Of a stretch of DNA of 40,713 nt, positions 16,255 to 23,992 are shown piece by piece; the stretch's first letter is position 1, and every line of letters starts with the position of its first letter. The stretch is from assembly GCA_947626645.1 (NCBI GenBank), contig CANQSZ010000003.1, positions 1-40,713 on the forward strand, written 5' to 3'. This DNA is from Candidatus Gastranaerophilales bacterium. Lineage in GTDB: Bacteria > Cyanobacteriota > Vampirovibrionia > Gastranaerophilales > Gastranaerophilaceae. The translations under genes and the position numbers were made by a program. The notes under the pieces were generated by a model, which did not search any database, was not told where the DNA came from, and was given only the letters and a program-made list of their open reading frames with translations.

Positions 16255-16261
16255 AATTTTG

Positions 16262-17218
16262 ATGTCAATTTTAGAAGTAAAAAATTTGAATTTGGGATTT
16301 CAAACGGAAGAAGTATTTCGTCAGGCGATATTTGACGTTTCATTCAATCTTGAGAAAGGTAAAATGCTTTCGCTGGTAGGGGAATCCGGATGCGGGAAAA
16401 CAATGAGCGCGATGAGTATTCTCGGGCTTATTCCCAAAACGGCAAGAATTACCGGCGGTGAAGTCTGTTTTAACGGCGAAAACCTATTAACAAAAACCCA
16501 AAAAGAAATGCAAAAAATTCGCGGCGGAAAAATCGCACTTATTCCGCAAGACCCGATGACATCTTTAAATCCTCTATACACCGTAGGCGACCAGTTATTG
16601 GAGGTTATAAAAATACATCAGGGCTTGTCGGGTGATGAGGCTTTAAAAAAGGCAAAAGAAGCGTTTGATGCCGTTCAAATTCCTGCCGCACAATCACGCT
16701 TGAAAAACTATCCGCACGAATTTTCCGGAGGCATGAAACAACGCGCAATTATTGCCATGGCACTTGCATGTAACGCCGAAATCCTTATCGCAGACGAGCC
16801 GACAACCGCATTAGACGTTACAATCCAAGCTCAAATTATGAAACTTTTGAATGAAATTAAAATAAATCAAGCCACATCAATACTTCTTATAACGCACGAT
16901 TTGGCTTTGGTAAGCGAAAATGCCGACGATATTGCCGTTATGTATGCGGGAAGAATTGTCGAAACCGCACCTTCTGCGGAGTTTTTTAACAACCCCAATC
17001 ATCCCTATTCAAAAGCGTTGTTAAATTCTTTGCCCTCATTTGGTGCGGATAAGTTGAAAACCATTAAAGGTCAACCGCCTGCTCTTTCTCAAATTATTGA
17101 CGGTTGCAGATTTAATCCAAGATGTGATTTTTGTACGGAAGTTTGCACCAAAAATGTTCCTGATTTGAAACCTGTTGCACAAAACCATTTGAGCGCCTGC
17201 TTTTTGAACGATAATTAG
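16262..17218 (+). CDS. Peptide-type ABC transporter ATP-binding protein (DppD/OppD family)
   Basis: This is the cytoplasmic ATPase of a dipeptide/oligopeptide or nickel-type importer. Walker A is GESGCGKT (residues 40-47), the Q-loop [11 protein letters not shown], the signature FSGGMKQR, Walker B ILIADEPT, and the switch ITHDLAL. The C-terminal extension of about 60 residues is the oligopeptide-transporter domain with the Cys pattern [14 protein letters not shown] and a final C, as in DppD/OppD. No permease, binding protein or partner ATPase is adjacent, so it is an orphan here. The ATG at 16262 is preferred; the TTG just before it would sit within the predicted -10 to start spacing. Its stop overlaps the mntP stop. 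Confidence 0.9.
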   Translation: MSILEVKNLNLGFQTEEVFRQAIFDVSFNLEKGKMLSLVGESGCGKTMSAMSILGLIPKTARITGGEVCFNGENLLTKTQKEMQKIRGGKIALIPQDPMTSLNPLYTVGDQLLEVIKIHQGLSGDEALKKAKEAFDAVQIPAAQSRLKNYPHEFSGGMKQRAIIAMALACNAEILIADEPTTALDVTIQAQIMKLLNEIKINQATSILLITHDLALVSENADDIAVMYAGRIVETAPSAEFFNNPNHPYSKALLNSLPSFGADKLKTIKGQPPALSQIIDGCRFNPRCDFCTEVCTKNVPDLKPVAQNHLSACFLNDN

Positions 17219-17754
17219 TACAAAGATTTTAGTGCAAGCAGAATTAATATTATCCCGCCTGTTATTTCAAGATATTTTGTCGGAATTTGCTTTATTAAAT
17301 TCCCGCCGAAATAACCCGCGGTTGACATCAAAAATGACGCTATTCCAATTAATACAGCGGATAACAGCAGATTTGTTTGTGTAAGTTTGAGCGTTGCGCC
17401 CGATACTAAAGCGTCAATACTTGTCGCTATTCCTAGCCCTATAAGACATTTCATATCCAAACATTCGATTTTTTCTTCTTTTATATTGAAGGCTTCCAGT
17501 ATAAATTTGATACCGAGTACAAAAAATATGGCAAAAACGATTTTGCTGCTGTAAGGGAGAATAATTTTGTATAACGAGTTTGTTCCGACATATCCGATAA
17601 TCGGCATTAATCCTTGGAATAACCCCATTGTAAACGCAAGTCGCAGCGCGGTTTTTATCCTGTCGGTTTTAAATATTAAGCCCTGTGAAAAAGAAACCGC
17701 AAAGCAATCTATACCCAGTGCAATTGATAGTAAAACAATCTCAACTAAAGTCAA
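17215..17754 (-). CDS. mntP: Manganese efflux pump MntP
   Basis: This is a small membrane exporter of Mn(II), 179 aa with about six transmembrane helices. Two inverted repeats of the family motif are visible: LGIDCFAVSFSQG near residues 14-26 and IATSIDALVSGATL near residues 108-121, each carrying an aspartate thought to line the cation path. The gene starts inside the end of the DUF4127 gene (14-nt overlap, same strand), so translation is probably coupled and the two may share a promoter. In many bacteria mntP is under a Mn riboswitch or MntR; I see neither here. Its stop shares bases with that of the convergent ABC gene. Confidence 0.92.
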   Translation of the reverse strand: MTLVEIVLLSIALGIDCFAVSFSQGLIFKTDRIKTALRLAFTMGLFQGLMPIIGYVGTNSLYKIILPYSSKIVFAIFFVLGIKFILEAFNIKEEKIECLDMKCLIGLGIATSIDALVSGATLKLTQTNLLLSAVLIGIASFLMSTAGYFGGNLIKQIPTKYLEITGGIILILLALKSLY

Positions 17755-19084
17755 TTTCTACCTCAAACAATCTGTTCCAAGGGAATTTGTAACCGATTTC
17801 CGTTTTTATATTCAAAACATTTTTCACGATATTTTCAAAATTTTTCATCTCTTTTTTAAGAATATTCAAATCGGTATTTCTGACAGTTTGGCGAACATTG
17901 GATTGATATGCCCAATCATCAAGCAATCTTGTCATCTGCAATTTGAGGAAGTTGTTTTTGTCGAAATTTTTTGCAAAAAATTTCATTTTAGCGGCGCAAA
18001 TTAAACTTCCCAAAGTATTTGCGGTCGTGTTCCAACCGGAATATCCGTAGAAATTTTCTTTTGTAAGGTCATTTTTGAAAAGTTCTCTTATAAAATTGTT
18101 ATCCGCACCGTTTGCAAACCTTACATCCGCTATCATATACGGTTTTTGAGGCAGTGTGAATGTTTTTGAAAACCCTTGTGTTCCGATTTTCATAACAATT
18201 TCACCCTGATTGTTTTTAAAATTGTTAACATATAAAATTAAATCAGCCACATTTTCGTCAGCAACTTCGCATCCGGCAAGCTCGATTTGATTTTTTACGG
18301 AATTTTCGACCGAAATATCTTCATAGTTGGAAATCAAATGTGTCTGCTGCGGCTCGGCAAATATCGGACAAATTTTCAAACTGCCTTCGATTGCTCTTGA
18401 TAAAAGGCTCAGAGGAATTTCATCAGCACCTGTTTTTACCGTTGCCCCTTCTTTTTCCAAAAATTTTGCCTCTTGAACATTAAATCCGTATTCGGCACAA
18501 TCGTCTTTCGAAAATATCAAACAGTCAAACAGTCCTTCTTTTTGCCATTCGAGGTAAATTTTATTTATTTCAAAGTTTCTTTTTCTTGTTGCGATGTAAT
18601 CGTCAAGTATTTCCGAGGGGATTGTGTTTGATATGCAGCTTTCGCAGCCGAGTTTGTGGGTTTGATAGGAGTAATCAAAAATTCTTTTTCCCCATTTTGA
18701 CCAATACTCTTTTTCTTCTTCGTTGCAATTGTTGTTTGAAATTCGCATTATGCTTGAAAAAGCATAAACTTTAGCTTGTTTGTTTTCTAAAATTTGTTTC
18801 AATTTTTCTATTCTTGATTTAATTTCATCAAAAGTATCGTTTGAGCGTCTTGAGGGAATTAACCCGCCGTAAGCTATCGTATCGAGTGAAAGAATTATTG
18901 CATCGGGGTTTTCAAGGTTTTCAAGCCAGTCAAAAAGTTTTTCTATATCGGCAGTTTTTATTAAGTCTCCCAAGTATTTTCTTTCGGGGATATGAAAATT
19001 AATGTTTTTATCCATGCCCGCAATCAGCTTGGGAAGCGTGTAGCAAACCGGTCTGTTATCTATCGGTAAAAATCCAATTTCCAT
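17741..19084 (-). CDS. DUF4127 family protein
   Basis: The start, MEIGFLPIDNRPVCYTLPKLIAG, is the hallmark N-terminus of the DUF4127 family, whose biochemical role is not established to my knowledge. Further family-like motifs are DAIILSLDTIAYGGLIPSRR, MRISNNN, DDCAEYG, DIRFANGADN (here DVRFANGADN) and YSGWNTTANTLG. These conserved Asp, Arg, Asn and Trp residues suggest an enzyme. The length of 447 aa is slightly shorter than the larger members. It is the first gene of a pair with mntP (overlapping ends). Its promoter predicts a leaderless mRNA. Confidence 0.85.
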   Translation of the reverse strand: MEIGFLPIDNRPVCYTLPKLIAGMDKNINFHIPERKYLGDLIKTADIEKLFDWLENLENPDAIILSLDTIAYGGLIPSRRSNDTFDEIKSRIEKLKQILENKQAKVYAFSSIMRISNNNCNEEEKEYWSKWGKRIFDYSYQTHKLGCESCISNTIPSEILDDYIATRKRNFEINKIYLEWQKEGLFDCLIFSKDDCAEYGFNVQEAKFLEKEGATVKTGADEIPLSLLSRAIEGSLKICPIFAEPQQTHLISNYEDISVENSVKNQIELAGCEVADENVADLILYVNNFKNNQGEIVMKIGTQGFSKTFTLPQKPYMIADVRFANGADNNFIRELFKNDLTKENFYGYSGWNTTANTLGSLICAAKMKFFAKNFDKNNFLKLQMTRLLDDWAYQSNVRQTVRNTDLNILKKEMKNFENIVKNVLNIKTEIGYKFPWNRLFEVEIDFS

Positions 19085-19091
19085 ATTAATA

Positions 19092-19120
19092 ATTCTATGC
19101 TAAAATATTATTTTAGTAAA
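19092..19120 (-). promoter_or_regulatory. Promoter of DUF4127-mntP, leaderless geometry
   Basis: On the minus strand TTTACT (19115-19120), a 17-bp spacer and TAGAAT (19092-19097) end 7 nt before the ATG at 19084. The -35 hexamer, spacer and distance match those at 16226-16254. Confidence 0.55.
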
Positions 19121-19131
19121 TGGAGTAAATT

Positions 19132-19806
19132 ATGCTCGATAATAAAAATCCGCAAAAAGTAAGAGAGATATTTGAAGAAATTTCACCATATTACGATTTT
19201 ATGAACAACATAATATCTGTCGGGTGTCATCTTTTGATAAAGTTTTTGTCAATAAAAGAACTTAATCCGCAACCGAATACAATGCTTTTGGATTTGTGCT
19301 GCGGAACGGGTGATTACACAAAAATTATTTCAAAATTTTATCCGAAAGTTAAAACAATAGGTCTTGATTTTTGCGATAAAATGCTTAAAATCGCGAAATT
19401 AAAAAATCCCAAAGGAACGTTTATGCGCGGCGATTGCACAAGTTTGCCGTTTAGGGATAACGAATTTAATTATGTAACAATGAGTTTCGGGCTCAGAAAC
19501 ATTCAAGACCGCAAAGCCGCGTTGGAAGAAATCTATCGCGTGTTGGATGTCGGCGGATTGTTTTTGCATTTGGATTTTGGCAAGCATAACTTTTTAAGCA
19601 AAATTTTTAACATCTTGGTACCGATTGTTGCGATGTTTTTTGGAAAAAATAAAAATCATTATGAGTATTTAATAAATTCCAAAGAGGAATTTCCACAGCC
19701 GACGGCTTTAATCAGAGAATTTAAAGCCGTTGGGTTCAAGTATAAAAAAAGACGCGATTATTTGTTTGGGGTTATATCCTTACAAATTATGGAAAAAGTA
19801 AATTAG
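19132..19806 (+). CDS. ubiE: Demethylmenaquinone/ubiquinone C-methyltransferase (UbiE/MenG family)
   Basis: SAM-dependent class I methyltransferase of quinone biosynthesis, 224 aa. The N-terminus VREIFEEISPYYDFMNNIIS is the UbiE/MenG family signature. Motif I is LLDLCCGTGDYTK, followed by the acidic residue in TIGLDFCDKML. Motif II-like sequences are MSFGLRNIQDRKAALEEIYRVLDVGG. GGAGT precedes the ATG. The likely product in an anaerobe is menaquinone or a related quinone, but no other men/ubi gene is in the window. The gene is divergent from DUF4127 and convergent with the dehydrogenase gene; the two stop codons overlap as TTAG. Confidence 0.9.
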   Translation: MLDNKNPQKVREIFEEISPYYDFMNNIISVGCHLLIKFLSIKELNPQPNTMLLDLCCGTGDYTKIISKFYPKVKTIGLDFCDKMLKIAKLKNPKGTFMRGDCTSLPFRDNEFNYVTMSFGLRNIQDRKAALEEIYRVLDVGGLFLHLDFGKHNFLSKIFNILVPIVAMFFGKNKNHYEYLINSKEEFPQPTALIREFKAVGFKYKKRRDYLFGVISLQIMEKVN

Positions 19807-20825
19807 ATAACTCTGTTTTGTTTTCCTCCGTAAAGAAAATCAGAAAGCCCGTCAAAGGTTGCTTCAAGAATATAATCGATTGATTCTTGTGTTTCGTAGG
19901 CAATATGCGGGGTTATAATTACGTTGGGGTAAGAATTTAATTCCTTTACAATTTTGGATTCTTCCAAACACATCAACGATGAGCGTTCCAATTTTTTTAT
20001 GTCGTCCATACAAGAAGAATCGATGCAAGCTACAACGTCTAAACCTACCCCGCAAAGTTTTCCGTTTTTTACGAATTTAACAAGCGATTCGATGTCTATA
20101 AGTTCACCTCTTGAAACATTTATTAAGTATGAATTTTGTTTCATTTTCTTGAATTGGTTAGTTGATAGCATGTGGTAATTATTTTCGTTGTAAGGTACGT
20201 GAAGTGAAATTATATCGGCATTTTCAAGCAAATCGTCAAGGTTTGTGTATTGAACATTGTATTTTTCTTCGAGTTCCTGTTTTGGGAATAAATCGTAGGC
20301 AATAATTTTCATTCCGAAAGCGTGCGCAATTGTGCAAACTCCGGCTCCGATTGCACCTGTTCCTATTACACCGAGGGTTAAGGCGTTCAGGTTTCTTCCC
20401 GTGTAATTTGTTTGAATACATGTTCCGCTTTTAACGGCTTGCATGGCAGGGTATAAGTTTCTTACAAGCGATAGTATCAGCGCAAACGTAAATTGGGCAA
20501 CCGATATATTTCCGTAAGATTCCACGTTTATCAGTGCGATGTTTTTGTCTATCAACGGCTGCAAATCTATGTGGTCATACCCTGTTGAGCGGGTCGAGAT
20601 TATTCTTAAATTCTTAAACTTGCTTACAACTTTTTTTGTAACTTCCGAGGTTATAAAAACACTGATTACCATTGTTTGTTCAAGTTCTTCTGGGGATAAT
20701 GTTTCCACCGTTTCTTCGTTTAAACTTTCCCTGAAGTATTTTATATCAAAGTTGTCCGGTTTATGTTTATTCAAAAAATTTTTTTCATCTTCTCTTAAGT
20801 CAAAAAAAAGCATTTTACAAGACAT
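19803..20825 (-). CDS. D-2-hydroxyacid dehydrogenase (D-lactate dehydrogenase-like)
   Basis: NAD-dependent enzyme that reduces a 2-oxo acid to a D-2-hydroxy acid, with pyruvate to D-lactate the most likely reaction. The Rossmann motif is GVIGTGAIGAGV, followed by IIAYDLFP. The substrate arginine lies in INVSRGELID, a Glu follows near the C-terminus, and the catalytic His is in PHIAYET. The start is the ATG at 20825 (MSCKMLFFDLRED), which has AAGGAG at the right distance. The frame extends 19 codons further but without a Shine-Dalgarno. The protein is 340 aa. Substrate choice between lactate, other hydroxy acids and phosphoglycerate cannot be fixed, but the length and neighbours do not suggest SerA. 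Confidence 0.82.
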   Translation of the reverse strand: MSCKMLFFDLREDEKNFLNKHKPDNFDIKYFRESLNEETVETLSPEELEQTMVISVFITSEVTKKVVSKFKNLRIISTRSTGYDHIDLQPLIDKNIALINVESYGNISVAQFTFALILSLVRNLYPAMQAVKSGTCIQTNYTGRNLNALTLGVIGTGAIGAGVCTIAHAFGMKIIAYDLFPKQELEEKYNVQYTNLDDLLENADIISLHVPYNENNYHMLSTNQFKKMKQNSYLINVSRGELIDIESLVKFVKNGKLCGVGLDVVACIDSSCMDDIKKLERSSLMCLEESKIVKELNSYPNVIITPHIAYETQESIDYILEATFDGLSDFLYGGKQNRVI

Positions 20826-20975
20826 AAGTTTTCTCCTTTTTTCAACATTATTCTTTTTTAAACAAAAAAATCCATTGTACAAAAGTGTAAGATATTGACT
20901 AAAAAATTGACTGAAAAGGCAATGAAAAGCATTTCAAAAAGTTTTATCTTAATAAAGAAAGAAAGGAGTGAAGGT

Positions 20976-21458
20976 ATGAATCACGATTTAACAGTAAGAG
21001 AGCCTGAACTTTATTTTGACAGTATCCACAGGGAACTGGACAGTTTTTTACGCGATACGTTTTTTGAACACGCTTTTGCCCACCCTCTAAATGTTATAAA
21101 AAATACAACTTTACGCCCCGCCGTAGAAGTTATCCAAAATAAGGACAATTATAAAGTGAAAGTCCAATTACCGGGGGTGAAAAAAGACGATATAGAAGTC
21201 GAACTTGATAACGATTTTATGACGATAAGTGCTGTTATACACGAAGAAAAAGAACAGGAAGAACAAGCCGAAAACAATGCCCGTTATCATACAAGCGAAT
21301 TTCGTTACGGAAAATATCAGCGCACAATATCGTTTGATTGTCCGGTAAAATTTGAAGACACAAAAGCCATATACGAAAACGGAGTGCTTAATATAACAGT
21401 TCCAAAACAAAATATCGAGGCTGCAAAACCAAAAAAATTAACAATAGAAACGAAATAA
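20976..21458 (+). CDS. Small heat-shock protein, Hsp20 family
   Basis: ATP-independent chaperone that holds unfolded proteins, 160 aa. The alpha-crystallin domain spans about residues 45-150: RPAVEVIQNKDNYKVKVQLPGVKKDDIEVEL, then FRYGKYQRTISFDCPV, and the hallmark GVLNITVPK near the C-terminus. An acidic insert (EEKEQEEQAENNA) lies in the loop. The start is the ATG at 20976, behind GGAG; the longer frame from 20895 would run through the Shine-Dalgarno. I find no CIRCE inverted repeat upstream, so HrcA control is unlikely. The stop is directly followed by the structured RNA at 21461-21620, which could be its 3' UTR. Confidence 0.92.
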   Translation: MNHDLTVREPELYFDSIHRELDSFLRDTFFEHAFAHPLNVIKNTTLRPAVEVIQNKDNYKVKVQLPGVKKDDIEVELDNDFMTISAVIHEEKEQEEQAENNARYHTSEFRYGKYQRTISFDCPVKFEDTKAIYENGVLNITVPKQNIEAAKPKKLTIETK

Positions 21459-21460
21459 AT

Positions 21461-21620
21461 TTTGAATCTGTTGCCGAAATCTCCCGCAGTTCATTGCGGG
21501 CATGCACACCATAGCGGCGCGATTCAAACGGTTGTTTCGACAGAGAGCATGAACTGTCGTGGTTGAACAACCGATATAAAGGAAATCGACTTTTAACTTT
21601 TTATAAAGTCGATTTCCGCT
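21461..21620 (+). ncRNA. Candidate structured RNA with complementary hairpin loops
   Basis: The sequence after hsp20 folds into nested perfect helices. P1 pairs TTTGAATC (21461-21468) with GATTCAAA (21521-21528). Inside it, GCCG (21473-21476) pairs with CGGC (21515-21518), and hairpin A is CCCGCA (21483-21488) with TGCGGG (21495-21500) closing the loop GTTCAT. Hairpin B has CGGTTGTT (21529-21536) with AACAACCG (21566-21573), and within it CGACAG (21538-21543) with CTGTCG (21554-21559) closing AGAGCATGAA. The loop of A is complementary to ATGAAC (21549-21554) in B. A 13-bp terminator hairpin (21581-21617) ends the element. I do not recognise a known RNA family. It may be a separate small RNA or the hsp20 3' UTR. 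Confidence 0.55.
21581..21620 (+). terminator. Terminator of hsp20 or the structured RNA
   Basis: GGAAATCGACTTT (21581-21593) pairs with AAAGTCGATTTCC (21605-21617), 13 bp perfect with an 11-nt loop, followed by GCTTTT. The T-run is short, but the stem is strong. Confidence 0.7.
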
Positions 21621-21632
21621 TTTATGTATTTA

Positions 21633-21661
21633 TTGCCTTTATTACTTATTTTTTGTAAAAT
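21633..21661 (+). promoter_or_regulatory. Promoter of the rpmF-fab operon
   Basis: TTGCCT (21633-21638), a 17-bp spacer and TAAAAT (21656-21661) lie about 28 nt before the first ATG. The -35 hexamer is the same as that of the sensor kinase promoter. It lies downstream of the structured RNA, so that RNA is not the operon leader. Confidence 0.6.
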
Positions 21662-21689
21662 AATTTTATTGAAAGAAAAGGAGAAAGCT

Positions 21690-21938
21690 ATGGCACAACA
21701 ATTTAATCCGCAAAATATTAAAAAACGTTATTCTGTTTTGGTATTTATTAAAGGTTCAACCGCTCCGTTGGTTTTGTACGTAAAAGAACACGAAACCCTT
21801 TATAAAGAGTTGGTTGAAAAAATGCAATCATCTCAGGCAGTTTTGATTGAAAAAGAAACCGAAGGACCTCTTAAACAGGTTTGTTTCTTGTCTAATCAAA
21901 TCGCAGCCGTTGCGGTTCAGGAAGAACAGTACGTTTAA
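21690..21938 (+). CDS. 82-aa unknown protein heading the rpmF-fab operon
   Basis: I do not recognise a family. The protein is small, soluble and apparently globular (MAQQFNPQNIKKRYSVL, then an alternating strand-helix pattern), without cysteines that suggest a metal site (one Cys only). The start is the ATG at 21690, because GGAGAAAGCT lies directly before it; the open frame from 21624 lacks a ribosome site and overlaps the promoter. The stop is followed after 5 nt by the yceD ATG, so it is part of the operon with rpmF, plsX and the fab genes and may have a role in translation or lipid synthesis, which is guilt by association only. Confidence 0.75.
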   Translation: MAQQFNPQNIKKRYSVLVFIKGSTAPLVLYVKEHETLYKELVEKMQSSQAVLIEKETEGPLKQVCFLSNQIAAVAVQEEQYV

Positions 21939-21943
21939 CAATT

Positions 21944-22444
21944 ATGGAAAGAATATTATTACTTGAAGATTTGGAAAATGCACAAAACAAAACCCTTTGT
22001 TGTACTTTCGATGAAAAAATAGACGGTATAGAGTCTGTCGGGAATATTCATGCCGATTTGACCGCGAAATCTCTCGATGAATTTGTGCAAATTACGGGAC
22101 ATGTTAAGGGAATTGTAACATTAGAATGCGATTTGTGTCTTGAAAAATTTGAGCATAAATTGGATTTTGACATAAATGAATTATACTCAAAAGGCTCACT
22201 ATTCGGGGATTATGAGGAGTCGGGTCAAGAGTTTGAAATTAAAGAAGGTCAATTTGTAACAGACTTAAACGGCGCAAAAGAGATTAATATTTATGACTTA
22301 TTGTATCAATCTGTAATATTAAGTTTTCCAAATAAAAAAGTTTGTGGTATTAATTGTAAGGGGAAGGAAATTTTTTCACAAGAAAATATCCCTGACCCGA
22401 GGTTAGATGTTTTTAACAATATAAACATTGACCTGAAAGATTAG
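21944..22444 (+). CDS. yceD: YceD/DUF177 family protein
   Basis: This 166-aa protein is of the YceD (DUF177) family, which sits directly before rpmF in many bacteria and is linked to 23S rRNA or ribosome large-subunit biogenesis. The characteristic core is ITGHVKGIVTLECDLCLEKFEHKLDFDINELY, with the C-x2-C pair (CDLC) that marks the family. A second Cys pair (CGINC) near residue 130 also fits the usual pattern. The C-terminal PDPRLDVFNNI is the typical family ending. The ATG has no clear Shine-Dalgarno and lies 5 nt after the previous stop, so translation is probably by reinitiation. Confidence 0.85.
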   Translation: MERILLLEDLENAQNKTLCCTFDEKIDGIESVGNIHADLTAKSLDEFVQITGHVKGIVTLECDLCLEKFEHKLDFDINELYSKGSLFGDYEESGQEFEIKEGQFVTDLNGAKEINIYDLLYQSVILSFPNKKVCGINCKGKEIFSQENIPDPRLDVFNNINIDLKD

Positions 22445-22479
22445 TTAGTAAGTACAGAAAATAAAAAAGGAAAAACAAA

Positions 22480-22842
22480 ATGGCAGTACCAAAGAAAAGA
22501 ACAGGACATTCCGCACAAGGGAGCAGAAGGGCGAATTGGAAAGCTACCAAGCCTGAAACAACAAAATGCCCGAATTGCGGCGCAACAGTATTAACACATA
22601 CAGTATGTACGGCCTGCGGCACATATAAAGGACAACCTGTCAAATTGGCAGACAAAGCGGCAGCAGCAACCGTATCGGAACCGGCTAAAAAACCGGCAAA
22701 GAAAACTTCAGCAAAGAAAACAGCTTCTAAATCAACCAAAGCTAAAAAATCAACTCCCGTTGAAGAAACAAAAGTTGAAGAAGTTAAGGTTGAAGAAGTG
22801 AAAGCTGAAGAAACAACTGTAGAAGAAAAAACAGAAGAATAA
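22480..22842 (+). CDS. rpmF: Ribosomal protein L32 with a long charged C-terminal tail
   Basis: The first 58 or so residues are canonical bacterial L32 of the large ribosomal subunit: MAVPKKRTGHSAQGSRRANW, then the zinc-binding CPNCGATVLTHTVCTACG (four cysteines). Ordinary L32 ends at about 57-60 residues. Here the frame continues to 120 aa with a two-part tail: a basic Lys/Ala/Ser segment (about 65-93, with KKPAKKTSAKKTASK) and an acidic Glu/Val repeat (about 94-120, with VEEVKVEEVKAEE). The codon pattern continues without a break and ends in TAA. AAAGGAAAAAC precedes the ATG. A hairpin lies between this gene and plsX. Confidence 0.93.
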   Translation: MAVPKKRTGHSAQGSRRANWKATKPETTKCPNCGATVLTHTVCTACGTYKGQPVKLADKAAAATVSEPAKKPAKKTSAKKTASKSTKAKKSTPVEETKVEEVKVEEVKAEETTVEEKTEE

Positions 22843-22850
22843 CGAAAAAA

Positions 22851-22880
22851 GCGGAAAAGCGGTGCAAATCGTTTTTCCGC
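22851..22880. other. Hairpin between rpmF and plsX
   Basis: GCGGAAAA (22851-22858) pairs with TTTTCCGC (22873-22880). On the plus strand it is not followed by a T-run, so it is more likely an RNA-processing or stability element than an operon terminator. On the minus strand it is followed by TTTTTT and would terminate antisense transcription. Confidence 0.45.
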
Positions 22881-22916
22881 CGAATATACTTGCAGACTTT
22901 GAGAGAGAATAAGGAT

Positions 22917-23981
22917 ATGTCAAGAATAGCAATAGATGTAATGGGTGGAGATTATGCTCCGAAAGCGATAATGGAAGGTGCTTTATGGGCAGCACAAGAT
23001 TACGGCGTCGGTTTGGAGCTTGTCGGCAGGGAAGATGCCATAAATGCCGAGTTGGCAAGAATTAAGTCTGCCGGTTGCATTTATTCCGATTGCGGTACTA
23101 AAGGTCATAAAAGAAAGATAAAAATTGATATTGATAAAATAGATTACACGATTACAAACGCTTCGGAGGTAATCGGTATGGGCGAAGCGGTCGGACAATC
23201 AATCAGAAGAAAGAAAGATTCTTCGATTGTTGCCTCAGTAAGAGCGGTAGCGGAAGGCAGATGTGAGGCGGTAGTTTCGGCAGGTTCAACCGGAGCTGCG
23301 ATGGCAGCAAGTTTATTCGGACTCGGCAGGATTCACGGGGTACAAAGACCCGCCATTGCCGTTACTTTGCCGACGATGAAAGACCCGATTGTTCTTATTG
23401 ACGGCGGAGCTAACAGTGATTGCACTCCCGAAATGCTCGCTCAATTTGCCGAAATGGGTTCTGCTTATGCCGAAAATATTATCGGCATTGAAAATCCTAA
23501 AGTCGGGATTTTAAGTATCGGCGAAGAAGAAGGCAAAGGCAACGCTTTGGTTAAAGAAACTTACCCCATTTTAAAAGATATGCACGAAAAAGGCTATATA
23601 AATTTTGTAGGAAACATTGAAGGTAAAGAGTTATTTATAAACAAGTGTGATGTTTGTGTTTGCGACGGTTTTGCGGGAAATGTCGCATTGAAAGTAACCG
23701 AAGGCACTGCATCAATGCTTTTGAAAATGATTGCATGCGAATTTAAGTCGGATTTTGTCGGATGTTTCATCGGTTTGATGGCTAAACCGTTTTTAAGAAG
23801 AATCCTTAAAAAAATTAATTGGGAAGTGTTCGGCGGAATGTTACTTTTGGGCGTTAAAGGTATTTCGGTAATTGCACATGGCAGAAGTTCGTCTTATGCT
23901 ATGAAAAATGCCGTAAGAGCTGCCGTAAGAGTTCTTAATAAAGATATCAACTCTAAAATCGCAGAAAATATTAACAGATAG
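22917..23981 (+). CDS. plsX: Phosphate acyltransferase PlsX
   Basis: PlsX makes acyl-phosphate from acyl-ACP for glycerol-3-phosphate acylation. It starts RIAIDVMGGDYAPKAIMEGAL, the PlsX signature; the middle has VSAGSTGAAMAASLFGLGRI and DGGANSDCTPEMLAQFA, and the C-terminus CVCDGFAGNVALKVTEGTA. The length is 354 aa, as usual. The start is ATG 22917 with AAGGA before it; the frame extends upstream to a TTG without a ribosome site. It sits in the standard rpmF-plsX-fabH order. Confidence 0.95.
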   Translation: MSRIAIDVMGGDYAPKAIMEGALWAAQDYGVGLELVGREDAINAELARIKSAGCIYSDCGTKGHKRKIKIDIDKIDYTITNASEVIGMGEAVGQSIRRKKDSSIVASVRAVAEGRCEAVVSAGSTGAAMAASLFGLGRIHGVQRPAIAVTLPTMKDPIVLIDGGANSDCTPEMLAQFAEMGSAYAENIIGIENPKVGILSIGEEEGKGNALVKETYPILKDMHEKGYINFVGNIEGKELFINKCDVCVCDGFAGNVALKVTEGTASMLLKMIACEFKSDFVGCFIGLMAKPFLRRILKKINWEVFGGMLLLGVKGISVIAHGRSSSYAMKNAVRAAVRVLNKDINSKIAENINR

Positions 23982-23992
23982 GAAATTAATCA

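Noticed and set aside
20826-20975. CIRCE (HrcA) operator or sigma-32 promoter before hsp20
   Set aside because: No TTAGCACTC-N9-GAGTGCTAA dyad or CCCCAT-type -10 is present; TTGACT boxes occur but lack a matched -10.
21461-21620. tRNA, tmRNA, SRP or 6S RNA for the structured element
   Set aside because: There is no acceptor-stem/T-arm arrangement or CCA, no long rod with a central bubble as in 6S, and no conserved SRP or tmRNA motif.
22851-22880. Operon terminator after rpmF on the plus strand
   Set aside because: No T-run follows the stem on the plus strand, and plsX follows in standard operon order without its own visible promoter.
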